NCBI GenBank assembly: GCA_018266105.1 | Contig: JAFEBA010000117.1 | Coordinates: 1 to 35,589 of the forward strand | DNA: 35,589 nucleotides | Origin: a bacterium | Lineage (GTDB): Bacteria > Vulcanimicrobiota > Xenobia > Xenobiales > JADMJV01 | Direction: 5' to 3' | Shown: piece by piece, positions 23,900 through 32,299 of the stretch | Numbering within the stretch: position 1 is the stretch's first letter | How the letters are laid out: each line of letters starts with the position of its first letter | Position numbers and translations under genes: made by a program | Notes under the pieces: model-generated | Seen by the model: the letters and a program-made list of their open reading frames with translations, nothing else | The model's database searches: none | Told to the model about the DNA's origin: nothing

Positions 23900-24910
23900 A
23901 TGACAATCGGTCAAAAGATTGCCAATGCGGGCCTATTGGGCCTGGCGGCGATGACAGCGGCCTCCACACCAGCGCCGCCGCCGCCGGCCGCCCAGGTGAT
24001 GCTGCTGGACGAATTTCCGAAGGACGAAGCGAGCCTGACCCACGGCTCCATGGTTGAAGCCGTTTTGGCCAGCCGCAGCCCGCTTGAGCACCAGCGCGTG
24101 CAGGTGCCGCTGGGGGCTCAGATGGACCTGATCGAGAAGGCCGAGCCGGGCAATTTAGACCGCTATATCGTGCAGCGCTTCACCGTTCCCACCGAAGCGA
24201 CCGCCCGAGCCTTGGAAAGAATGCAAGGACCAGGTGTGGCGGGACAATCGCAGGGGGCTTCTGAGTCTCGGGTGGTTGAGAGCTTATGGGGTGCGGCTCA
24301 GAGCAAAGCCACGACCCGAGCCTTCCTGGAACAGGAACTGGAGATCGCTCCCGGATCGAGCGACGCCGACTTCCTGCAGTCTTTGGTGAGACGAGTGGAC
24401 GAAGTGCACCACGGCGACCGGCAAATTGGCGCGGCCCGTCAACACCTGCTGCAAGCCGCTCAACGGGCCGAAGAGGCAGGGGTGATTCGCGTTATTTCGG
24501 CCGGCAATCAAGGCCAGCTGGAAAAACTCTTCGAGCGCCTGGGAGTGCTGACCGGACGAGACTTTTACATGAGTGATATGGCTGACGGAGGCGCCATCAT
24601 CGTGGGGGCGTCAGACGATCACGGCACAGTAGATCGGGCCGACGATGGTCCGGCCGCACTGGCTTCGCCTGACGCGGGAGCGCTGGTGGGTGCCCAGGGA
24701 GTCAACGTGCCGGTCACCATCCACGGCAAGACTTACTTAGAAAGTGGCTCGTCCTTTGCTCAACCCCAGATTTCCGCCATCGTGGCCGGCTGGAAAGAGG
24801 CCGATCCGGGACTGACAAGAGACCAGGCCCTGGAGCGTTTGGTGGCACTGGCTCACCCCGTCAGCGGCGGCGAACCCTATCTCGGGGCCGGGATTATCTA
24901 CGCTCAGTAG
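23900..24910 (+). CDS. Subtilisin-like serine protease (S8), atypical
   Basis: This 336-aa protein keeps the three subtilase blocks in compact form. A catalytic Asp is probable at D37 (VMLLDEF), His at H48 (LTHGSMVEAV), oxyanion Asn at N203 (VISAGNQG) and the nucleophile at S285 (GSSFAQP, the usual GTSxAxP). Asp and His are only 11 residues apart, against about 32 in subtilisin, while the His-to-Asn stretch is longer than usual. The N-terminus is hydrophobic and Ala/Pro-rich and may be a signal peptide or anchor, but there is no clear pro-domain. Its last seven bases overlap the 3' end of the convergent kinase gene. An inactive homologue is possible, though all catalytic residues appear present. 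Confidence 0.78.
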   Translation: MTIGQKIANAGLLGLAAMTAASTPAPPPPAAQVMLLDEFPKDEASLTHGSMVEAVLASRSPLEHQRVQVPLGAQMDLIEKAEPGNLDRYIVQRFTVPTEATARALERMQGPGVAGQSQGASESRVVESLWGAAQSKATTRAFLEQELEIAPGSSDADFLQSLVRRVDEVHHGDRQIGAARQHLLQAAQRAEEAGVIRVISAGNQGQLEKLFERLGVLTGRDFYMSDMADGGAIIVGASDDHGTVDRADDGPAALASPDAGALVGAQGVNVPVTIHGKTYLESGSSFAQPQISAIVAGWKEADPGLTRDQALERLVALAHPVSGGEPYLGAGIIYAQ

Positions 24911-26703
24911 CTCCAGACTCGCAGATGGCCATCTCCGCCTCCGCTGGCCAGCAGCCGTTGGACCTGGTCAGAGACGATGGCGCCAGTCAGCCCTTCGTGC
25001 ACCTGGGTCCACATCATCAGACGTCCGCTGTCGGCCCGGTATCCGTAGAGAGCGCTATCGGCGGAGGCCGTAATGATCATCATCTGGTCACTGCTGAAGC
25101 AGGCATCCCAGACCTCCGAGCGGTGGCCAAATAAAGAGCGAACCTCCCTTTGAGATTCGATATCCCAAAGACCCAAGCTGCAGTCACCGCTACTGACCAA
25201 CAAACCGCTGCCGTCCCGATTGAAGCGCAAAGAACGCACCAGCCCGGCGCTGGCCAGGCTCCCCACCAGCTCCCCGTTGCTCAGGTCCCAGAGATGCACC
25301 CGGCCCTTTTCCCCTCCGGTGGCCAGCAGCTGGCCTTCGGGGTGAATATCCATCGCCAGCAAGGGGCCTTGTTGGCAATCGAAACTCAACTCGCGAGACA
25401 GCGATGAAGAAAGCAGTCGACAGGTTCCGTCCACTAAGGCCGCCACGATGAAGCCTTCGGTGGGATGAAATCGGAGTGAACATACGGCCGGACCAGAGGA
25501 CACCAGCCAGTGACAATCGGACTTCTCGGTGGTGGACCAAAGCTTGATCGAACCATCCATTCCTCCACTGACCAGGTAGCGGCCGTCTGGAGAAACGGCT
25601 AAGGCCAGCACCGGTCCTCGATGGGCATCCTGACTGATCCGAGGTGCCAGCGCCGGCCAGCTGAACCCACAAAGTCGTCCGTCCCGTCCCCCGGAGTAGA
25701 TGGCCTGATGGTGACTGTCCAGGACCAGGACCGAGGTTGCACCCAAATGGGCGGTGCGTTCCTGAACCAGCCGGAAAGGCTCGATCCAGTTGGTGGTGTC
25801 GGCGGCGCCTGCACGTCGGATGCCGAGCTGGTCCAGGAACTGGCCCACGCTGGGAGTTCGGCGTAGAGGATGCAGTTGCAGAGCTTCGGCCAGGGCCCGC
25901 TCAACATTGGCGTTGGAGTTGGCCAGGGGGATTAAGTGCGCCCCGCGGCTACGTTCGCGTGAGTCAGGGGGCGGATACCCCTGCAACAGATGATAAACGG
26001 TGCAGGCCAGGGCATACACGTCGGCAGCCGGAGTCAGCCGTTGGTCCTTTTGGTACTGTTCCAAGGGCGAATAGCCGGGAGAAACCACCGGCACCGTGGT
26101 GGGGCCGGCTTCTTCACCGTAGGGACGGGCGGTGCCAAAGTCCAGAATGACGTAACGGCCCTGCGAGGTGATGAAAAGGTTGTCAGGCTTGAGATCGCTG
26201 TGTAGAAGGCCGGATTCGTGAACCAGAATCAAGGCCTCGCCCAGCTGGCGGACGGCTTCCAAGACGCGCTCCAGGGGCATGGCTCCGGCACTCTTGAGAC
26301 CTTCGCCCAGCGAAACTCCTTCCAGAAACTCTTCCACCAGATAGGCGGTTCCGTTGGCCTGAAACATGCCCAACAGACGTACGATGCCGGGATGATTGAA
26401 ACGCTCAAGATAGGTCCCCTCCTGCAGGAAAGCCTGGACGGAAGCGGTCAGCTCTTCGGGAGTGTAGGGCTCTCCGGCCACAATCTTATAATCCTCACGC
26501 CAGCATCCCCGAGGAAAGAACTCTTTAATTGCCACCGGAAGCTTGCCGGGACGCTGGCGCGCCGCGTAAGTCAACGAGAAACTGCCCTCGCCAACCACCT
26601 CCCCCAGGCGGTACAGACCTTTCTGCATCCGAGTTCCAGGGGCCAGAGGTTCTCGAAAGGGAACGACCAGCTCCTCACCATCCCAATTCACGCGACATGA
26701 CAT
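24904..26703 (-). CDS. Serine/threonine protein kinase with C-terminal WD40 propeller
   Basis: This 599-aa protein has an N-terminal Hanks-type kinase (about 30-285): glycine loop VGEGSFSLTY (37-46), Lys60 (VAIKEF), catalytic loop LLHSDLKPDNLF with Asp170 and Asn175, DFG at 188-190 and GYSPLEQY (210-217). Ser replaces the Arg of HRD, so it is a non-RD kinase that may not need activation-loop phosphorylation. Residues ~310-599 contain seven WD40-like repeats (for example SGGMDGSIKLWS and ATGGEKGRVHLWD), enough for one closed propeller. No membrane helix is seen, so it is probably cytosolic. It starts 37 bases after the stop of the barrel gene on the same strand. The propeller may recruit substrates. 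Confidence 0.93.
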   Translation of the reverse strand: MSCRVNWDGEELVVPFREPLAPGTRMQKGLYRLGEVVGEGSFSLTYAARQRPGKLPVAIKEFFPRGCWREDYKIVAGEPYTPEELTASVQAFLQEGTYLERFNHPGIVRLLGMFQANGTAYLVEEFLEGVSLGEGLKSAGAMPLERVLEAVRQLGEALILVHESGLLHSDLKPDNLFITSQGRYVILDFGTARPYGEEAGPTTVPVVSPGYSPLEQYQKDQRLTPAADVYALACTVYHLLQGYPPPDSRERSRGAHLIPLANSNANVERALAEALQLHPLRRTPSVGQFLDQLGIRRAGAADTTNWIEPFRLVQERTAHLGATSVLVLDSHHQAIYSGGRDGRLCGFSWPALAPRISQDAHRGPVLALAVSPDGRYLVSGGMDGSIKLWSTTEKSDCHWLVSSGPAVCSLRFHPTEGFIVAALVDGTCRLLSSSLSRELSFDCQQGPLLAMDIHPEGQLLATGGEKGRVHLWDLSNGELVGSLASAGLVRSLRFNRDGSGLLVSSGDCSLGLWDIESQREVRSLFGHRSEVWDACFSSDQMMIITASADSALYGYRADSGRLMMWTQVHEGLTGAIVSDQVQRLLASGGGDGHLRVWSY

Positions 26704-26740
26704 TCAGAGGTGGGGAGAAATGCCCCTGCCTCAGGCAAGC

Positions 26741-28018
26741 TCAGTAGCGATCCCCAATGGATAAACTGAACTGGGACCGCCCCCGGCTGGCAAAAGCCGA
26801 CTCCAGACGAACCAAACCGAAGTCGGTGACGGCCTGCAAGCCAACGCCGTAGCCCAAACCGCTATCCGGCAAACGTCGGACGACCTGGGACTGACCAAAA
26901 ATCTTGTTGGTGGAGCCCAGCGCACTGCCGTAGTCCACAAAGGTGGTGAAGCGCATCGGAATTTCAGAGCCAAACAGCTCGACCTTTCCCAAAGGCACGC
27001 GCAACTCGGACGAAAGCTGGAGAAAGCGCGTGCCCGCTCCGAGCTCTCCCAGTTGAAAGCCCCGCACTGAGTTGAACCCCCCCAGGTTATAGGCCTCATA
27101 GGGTGCAACCCGACCCCGGGTGAATCCGCATTCAAGGTTCAAGATCAAGGTCGGGTCGCCCAGACGCTGAAAATGGCTGAAGTTGAAGTTAAACCGAGTC
27201 ATATCGACCTGGGTGGCGCCAATGGGAATATCTTGCTCCAGGCTGAAGTTGAACTTATCACCGCTGGTGGGAAACTGCAGGTCATCCAGGCCAAGATAGG
27301 TACCCACAAGTCGCAAGGCCAGGGTGTTGTCCACCCCACCGGGAGCCACGGTCAGGGCGCGGCCACGTCGATCTAGCCCTGGAATTCTACCGCCTAAGGC
27401 ACCGTTGTAAAGGCTGATATTCTCGTAAATCAGGGCGCTCGAGAGAATGAAGCGCTGAGACGGATCGGTTGTGTAGCCAAAGCCTGCGCAAGCGCGGGCG
27501 ACCCAGGGCTGTTGGGCATTGGAAAGAAAGCCCGAGGGGCGAAACGCGACGTGCTGAGAACGAGTGTAGTTCACATAGGTTGAAAAGTACCCGTCCATTC
27601 CTTCGGGAATGAAGCTGTAATCCAGATCGGTGCTGAAGTTGGTGGTGCCGACCTGACCGGTCAGCATCAGCCGCTGAGTCGGGGTGAGATAATGCCCATA
27701 GTGGGCGGTCAGGTTCAGGTTGTCGTTGTAGCGGCTGCCGTCCAGGACGATTTCGGGACGGTTACTGCCGTCGAATGCACTCGGGTCAGGCAACACCGGA
27801 CCCAGGCCGAAACCTTCATCATCTCCGGTGTTGAAGACGCCCTGAGTGGTGCCGCTAAAAGTACCCCGAGGGTAGGGACCACTTTGATTCACCGGTGGCG
27901 CCTCCGCGGCTTCGCTCGCGGCCTGGGGTTCAGGCTGGACAGGGGGCTCGGCCCAGGCCAGGCCAGTCAGCCCCAGAAAACTCAATGAAGCCAGCAACGT
28001 GTTCTTAAAATAACTCAT
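26741..28018 (-). CDS. Omp85-type surface antigen beta-barrel without POTRA domains
   Basis: This 425-aa protein has a signal peptide (start MSYFKNTLLASLSFLG, cut near AWAEPP). A ~55-residue Pro/Ala/Gly-rich linker leads into alternating hydrophobic beta-strands up to a C-terminal Tyr. The barrel contains NLGGFNSVRGFQLGELGAG, with the (V)RGF/Y motif of Omp85/BamA/ShlB barrels. It is too short for POTRA repeats, so it is a minimal member rather than BamA itself. Start ATG 28018 is preferred to the adjacent TTG. It is divergent from the helicase gene and probably co-transcribed with the downstream kinase. Cargo or role is unknown. Confidence 0.8.
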   Translation of the reverse strand: MSYFKNTLLASLSFLGLTGLAWAEPPVQPEPQAASEAAEAPPVNQSGPYPRGTFSGTTQGVFNTGDDEGFGLGPVLPDPSAFDGSNRPEIVLDGSRYNDNLNLTAHYGHYLTPTQRLMLTGQVGTTNFSTDLDYSFIPEGMDGYFSTYVNYTRSQHVAFRPSGFLSNAQQPWVARACAGFGYTTDPSQRFILSSALIYENISLYNGALGGRIPGLDRRGRALTVAPGGVDNTLALRLVGTYLGLDDLQFPTSGDKFNFSLEQDIPIGATQVDMTRFNFNFSHFQRLGDPTLILNLECGFTRGRVAPYEAYNLGGFNSVRGFQLGELGAGTRFLQLSSELRVPLGKVELFGSEIPMRFTTFVDYGSALGSTNKIFGQSQVVRRLPDSGLGYGVGLQAVTDFGLVRLESAFASRGRSQFSLSIGDRY

Positions 28019-28085
28019 CAAAGTTGGGGCCTATTCGCCCTGAAAGACCCAACCCATTCCTCACTGCACAGCGGCCTTCTGACGC

Positions 28086-28099
28086 CTGGAGGCCTCCAG
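28086..28099. promoter_or_regulatory. 14-bp perfect palindrome upstream of the helicase
   Basis: CTGGAGGCCTCCAG is identical on both strands. It lies in the 87-base divergent region between the Omp85/kinase operon and the helicase gene, and ends about seven bases before the helicase TTG. It contains GGAGG, so it could be the helicase ribosome site held in a stem, or a dimeric repressor site. Either reading is inferred. Confidence 0.4.
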
Positions 28100-28105
28100 C
28101 CCGGT

Positions 28106-31030
28106 TTGGAAAAGCTTCAAGTTGTGGAGATATTGGAAGGGCTCACGCCCGAGCAACTGCAGGCGGTAGAGCATGGTCAAGGGCCGCTGATGATTGTGGC
28201 CGGGGCGGGCACCGGTAAGACCACCGTGATCACCCGTCGCATTGCTCACCTGATCCTGAGCGGTCAGGCTCGAGCCGGAGAAATCCTGGCACTGACCTTT
28301 ACCGACAAGGCTGCCCAGGAGATGCAAGGCCGAGTGGACGAGCTCTTGCCCTTAGGTTATGTCGACACCACCATCTGCACTTTTCACTCATTTGGCGATA
28401 AGATCTTGCGTCAGTTCGCTCTGGAACTGGGCCTCCAACAGGATTACCGAATGCTGGACGACACCGGCCAGGTGTTGTTCCTGCGCCACCACTTATTCAA
28501 GTTGCCGCTCCGGCAACTCAGGCCCCTGGGCAATCCCACCACCCACCTGCGCGCCCTGAAGCAGCACTTCGGGAGGCTGAAGGATGAGTGCATCGAGCCG
28601 GAGGACTACGTCAACTGGGCCCAAGATCTGGTGAAGGCGGCCGACAAGGTGCCTGCTCTTCAAGAGCGGGCTGAGCTGCAACAGGAGCTGGCCTTATGCT
28701 ACCGGGCCTATCAGGAGCTGCTGCTGCAGGATGGTCGCTGCGATTTCGCCGACCTGGTGTATCGGCCGTTACAACTTCTGCGTCAACGTCCGGGAGTTCT
28801 GCAGCGGCTCCAGGAACGCTACCGCTACATTCTGGTAGACGAATTCCAGGACACCAATGGTTCACAATTTGAACTGGTGCGCCTTCTGGCGGAGAAACAC
28901 AGAAACCTGACGGTGGTAGGAGACGACGACCAGTCCATCTACGCCTTCCGTGGCGCAGCCATCAGCAATATCTTACAGTTCAAAGAAGTCTACCCGGACG
29001 CCCGACCCGTCGTGCTCACGCAAAACTACCGTTCCCTCCAGGCCATCCTGGATTCCAGCTACCAGCTGATTCAAAACAACAACCCCAACCGGCTTGAGAT
29101 CATCAATCAGATCGATAAACGTCTCCACGCCGCCCGCCAGGACCTGGAATTACTGGGTGAACAGCCGCTGGAATACACCCGTTTTGAAACCGTATCGGAC
29201 GAGGCTGAGGCCGTGGCCCTGCGCATTGTTGATTGGGTCAAACAGCACGGATTGCTCTTCGCCGACTTTGCCATCCTCATTCGCAACAACCGTGATTCGC
29301 AGCCCTACCTGCGCGCCCTGAACCAATATGAGGTCCCCTACCGATTTTCCGGCAACGAAGGCCTCTACCGCAGGCCCGAAGTTCGCTTGCTGACCTCGAT
29401 GGTGCGAGTGCTGGTCGACCCCCACGATGGCCAGTCCCTTTTCTACCTGCTGTCCAGCGATTTCTATAGCTGCGGACCTCGCGACCTGGTAAGGCTTTCC
29501 AACCTTGCCCAACGCGAACACAGCACTTTGCTCACCCAGGTGGAAAAAGCCCTCCAGGAACAGTCACCGGAGCTGCAGGGCCTGGCCACCTTGCAACGCT
29601 TTTATGACGACTACCGCCACTTCGTGGAACTCATCCCCAATCTGCAGCCGGGCCCGCTGGTTTATCAGTATTTACAGCGCAGCGATTGGTGGCGCCGGGT
29701 TAGCGAAGGCGAAGTGGAGAACGCCCAGGCCCTGGTGCAAAACGTGGCCCGCTTTTTCGACGTGCTGGGCCGATTCTCGGAAGAATACCCCGAGGCCAAT
29801 CTGACCGACTTTGTGCGCCATCTGGACCTTTTGATCGAATCAGGGGATAGCCCCGGAGTGGTGGAATCCGACACCCTGGATGACTCGGTTCAAGTATTGA
29901 CCATTCATCGCTCGAAGGGCCTGGAGTTTCCCGTAGTTTTTCTGGTTGGGCTGAACGAAGAGCGCTTTCCCAATAAATTGCGCCCCGAGGACCTGGAATT
30001 TCCCTGGCCGCTCTTACAGGCCTCGGCGCCGGCCGACGAGGAGTCCCATCTGCAGGAGGAACGGCGCCTCTTTTACGTGGCCGTAACCCGAGCGCAGCGT
30101 CATTTGTGGATGTCCGGCGCCAACGACACGGGCATGCGCCGAAAAATGAAGCCCAGCCGCTTTGTGCGAGAGTCCATCGGGGCCCAGGCGGCCGCCCGTC
30201 CAGCGCCCAGAATGCAATCACTGGAACGGATTCGCCGAGCAGCACCGGTCGAACCGGCACCACGCACGGAAGAACCCCCTCGGCCTCGGCAACTGGACCT
30301 TTCCCATCAACGCATCGCCGACTATCAGGATTGCCCCCATCGCTACTACCTGGCCCACGTGTTACGCATTCCCCAACCCGAATCGCAAAGTCTGAGCTTC
30401 GGCACAGCCCTGCACGAATGTATCAGCTGGTTTCTGCGGCAACGCAAAGAGGAAGAGCGAATTCCCGAGCTCTGCGAACTGCACAATCGTTTCCGCAAAC
30501 AGTGGCGAAGAGTGGGCTGCGTCAGTGGCGAACACGCTGAGCACCGCCTGCAACAAGGTCTGGACTGCCTCGAACGTTTTTGGACTGAAGAAGCAGGCAG
30601 CCAGCAAATCCCGGACATGATCGAGCAGGAATTTACAGTGCGTCTCGACGATGTGCGCATCCGCGGTCGCATCGATCGGGTTGACCTGGACCATCGCGGG
30701 CGAGTGAAAATCACCGACTACAAGTCCAGCCCCGTAACCCAGCTGGATCTGGCCCATCAACAGGCTCAGAGCAGCTTACAGCTGTCCATTTACGCTTTCG
30801 CTTATCAGGTCTTGAAAGGCAAAATGCCGGATTTGCTGGCGCTGCACTTTATCGAGAGTGGCCTGGAAGGCCTGAGCTCACCCATCGAACACCCTCTGGA
30901 TGAACATACAGGCATGATTCGTTACGTGGTGGCCGGTATACGCGAGGGACGCTTCGAAGCCAGGCCAGCCCTCCACCGTTGCCGCAACTGTAATTACCGT
31001 CCGGTGTGTGACGCAGGCACCGAGGGTTGA
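28106..31030 (+). CDS. UvrD/PcrA-like helicase with C-terminal Fe-S PD-(D/E)XK nuclease
   Basis: This 974-aa protein joins an SF1A helicase to a RecB/AddB-type nuclease. Helicase motifs are Walker A AGAGTGKTT (32-40), Ia LALTFTDKAAQEM, II DEFQDTN (near 246), III GDDDQSIYAFRGA (near 273), V IHRSKGLEFPVVFL (near 600) and VI RLFYVAVTRAQ (near 651). The nuclease half shows GRIDRVD and KITDYKSS (PD-(D/E)XK core, about 860-880). Four Cys (743, then 959-962-968 in CRNCNYRPVC) have the CX2CX5C spacing of the AddB 4Fe-4S cluster. It is probably a DNA repair or recombination enzyme. TTG 28106 is the likely start, with GGAGG ~13 bases upstream. The downstream gene overlaps its stop. Confidence 0.93.
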   Translation: MEKLQVVEILEGLTPEQLQAVEHGQGPLMIVAGAGTGKTTVITRRIAHLILSGQARAGEILALTFTDKAAQEMQGRVDELLPLGYVDTTICTFHSFGDKILRQFALELGLQQDYRMLDDTGQVLFLRHHLFKLPLRQLRPLGNPTTHLRALKQHFGRLKDECIEPEDYVNWAQDLVKAADKVPALQERAELQQELALCYRAYQELLLQDGRCDFADLVYRPLQLLRQRPGVLQRLQERYRYILVDEFQDTNGSQFELVRLLAEKHRNLTVVGDDDQSIYAFRGAAISNILQFKEVYPDARPVVLTQNYRSLQAILDSSYQLIQNNNPNRLEIINQIDKRLHAARQDLELLGEQPLEYTRFETVSDEAEAVALRIVDWVKQHGLLFADFAILIRNNRDSQPYLRALNQYEVPYRFSGNEGLYRRPEVRLLTSMVRVLVDPHDGQSLFYLLSSDFYSCGPRDLVRLSNLAQREHSTLLTQVEKALQEQSPELQGLATLQRFYDDYRHFVELIPNLQPGPLVYQYLQRSDWWRRVSEGEVENAQALVQNVARFFDVLGRFSEEYPEANLTDFVRHLDLLIESGDSPGVVESDTLDDSVQVLTIHRSKGLEFPVVFLVGLNEERFPNKLRPEDLEFPWPLLQASAPADEESHLQEERRLFYVAVTRAQRHLWMSGANDTGMRRKMKPSRFVRESIGAQAAARPAPRMQSLERIRRAAPVEPAPRTEEPPRPRQLDLSHQRIADYQDCPHRYYLAHVLRIPQPESQSLSFGTALHECISWFLRQRKEEERIPELCELHNRFRKQWRRVGCVSGEHAEHRLQQGLDCLERFWTEEAGSQQIPDMIEQEFTVRLDDVRIRGRIDRVDLDHRGRVKITDYKSSPVTQLDLAHQQAQSSLQLSIYAFAYQVLKGKMPDLLALHFIESGLEGLSSPIEHPLDEHTGMIRYVVAGIREGRFEARPALHRCRNCNYRPVCDAGTEG

Positions 31031-31911
31031 GCGACGAACCCGCCGCCATGCTTAAATACTTGCGCGCTTACCTGGGCCATATCCGTAACTGCCTGGCTTT
31101 ACGCCGCCTGCTCAGGGGTCGCTGGACCCACAATTTGCGCAATACCTACTGGTATGACCTCTCACTGCCCGAAGCCATCAGTCTAAAGGGCATGCTCAAA
31201 GTCCTTTGGTGGGGGCTTTTTAAACGCAAAACTGATGAAATCTCGGCCAACTACGCGATCACCAATCTTTATCTGGCCGACCCCGTCGGGCCCGGGCTGG
31301 ACGCGCCTGCCCCCACGGTCTGGCATTGCCGCAGCCTGGTGGGCCTGCCCTGGCATGACTACCCCAGCCCGATTACTGAGCTCCTGGAGAGCAATGCCGA
31401 GCAAATCGTGCAGGAATACTTGAAGGTCAAGCATTTGCTGCAGACTCATCCCGATGACGCTTCCCTGGCCGGCAAAGGCAAATGGAAAGGGTTGTTTTTC
31501 TACGCCGCTCGGGGCCAGAAGAACCAAGAACTGTGCGCCTTGTGTCCGAATACCACCAGAGTGCTGGAGCAATTACCATTGTGCACCAACTTTGGCTTCG
31601 TGATGTTTTCAGAACTGGCACCGGGCACCCATGTTAAGCCACACACCGGGTCCTCCAATTTAAGACTCCGATTTCATCTGGGCCTTCAAGTTCCCGACAC
31701 GGAGAACGTGAAAATTCGAGTAGCCCGCGATTTTCGTCCCTGGGCCCAAGGCAAGGTACTGGCCTTTGATGACTCATTTGAACACGAGGTTTTCCACAGC
31801 GGCCAGGAGACCCGAGTGGTGCTGGTGGTGGACTGCTGGCAGCCCGGACTGAAAGAAGAAGAGATCGAAATCCTCGGAAATCCCTTATTCGGCCGATTTG
31901 GTCGCGGATGA
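31027..31911 (+). CDS. Aspartyl/asparaginyl beta-hydroxylase-domain protein
   Basis: This 294-aa Fe(II)/2-oxoglutarate oxygenase is of the AspH (PF05118) type. Metal-binding His are His206 in HVKPHTGSSNLRLRFHLGL and His253 in FDDSFEHEV. The usual third ligand is absent, as in AspH, where two His suffice. The conserved FSELAPGT and the C-terminal VVLVVDCWQP also match. Such enzymes hydroxylate Asp/Asn in proteins or peptides. An N-terminal ~60-residue basic, aromatic segment (with a hydrophobic VLWWGLF) may contact the membrane. The TTG start overlaps the helicase stop (TTGA); ATG 31048 is an alternative. The gene overlaps the next one by four bases (ATGA). Confidence 0.85.
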   Translation: MSDEPAAMLKYLRAYLGHIRNCLALRRLLRGRWTHNLRNTYWYDLSLPEAISLKGMLKVLWWGLFKRKTDEISANYAITNLYLADPVGPGLDAPAPTVWHCRSLVGLPWHDYPSPITELLESNAEQIVQEYLKVKHLLQTHPDDASLAGKGKWKGLFFYAARGQKNQELCALCPNTTRVLEQLPLCTNFGFVMFSELAPGTHVKPHTGSSNLRLRFHLGLQVPDTENVKIRVARDFRPWAQGKVLAFDDSFEHEVFHSGQETRVVLVVDCWQPGLKEEEIEILGNPLFGRFGRG

Positions 31912-32270
31912 AACGCCTGCTCTTTGGAGCGGTGCTGCTGCTGGCTCTTACCTACGGGGGCTGGCGACTGTGGCAGCACTTCCAGTGGCCCCACACCAAT
32001 CAATGTATTCATAATGAACGGGTGCTGACCACCGCCCTCAACTGGTATGCGGTTGACAATGAAGGCTACCCGCCCCTTACGCCCAAGAAGTTGATTCCTA
32101 TCTACATCAAGGAAATTCCAGAATGCGACGAACCTTACGACTATGAGGTGGTCGGGCACAATTACACGGTCTCCTGTCACGGTGGCCACCGGGCTTTCTT
32201 TATGCCCCCGGGCTACCCAAAGATGGCCACGGGGCGGCCGCCCGGCAAGTACTTGCTGTTCCGACCATAG
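31908..32270 (+). CDS. Small membrane-anchored protein with pilin-like C-terminal part
   Basis: This 120-aa protein has an N-terminal hydrophobic anchor (MKRLLFGAVLLLALTYGGW) without a prepilin cleavage site. The segment NERVLTTALNWYAVDNEGYPP resembles the variable-helix region of GspG-type pseudopilins (an amphipathic helix followed by a DNxGxYP turn). It ends with four Cys-containing strands and LIPIYIKEIPECDEPYDYEV. Its ATG overlaps the hydroxylase stop (ATGA). It may be a pseudopilin-like subunit held in the membrane by an uncleaved anchor. The pseudopilin resemblance rests mainly on the single DNEGYPP segment and is uncertain. Confidence 0.65.
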   Translation: MKRLLFGAVLLLALTYGGWRLWQHFQWPHTNQCIHNERVLTTALNWYAVDNEGYPPLTPKKLIPIYIKEIPECDEPYDYEVVGHNYTVSCHGGHRAFFMPPGYPKMATGRPPGKYLLFRP

Positions 32271-32299
32271 AGACTAATTCAGCGTTGGGGGTGCGTAGA

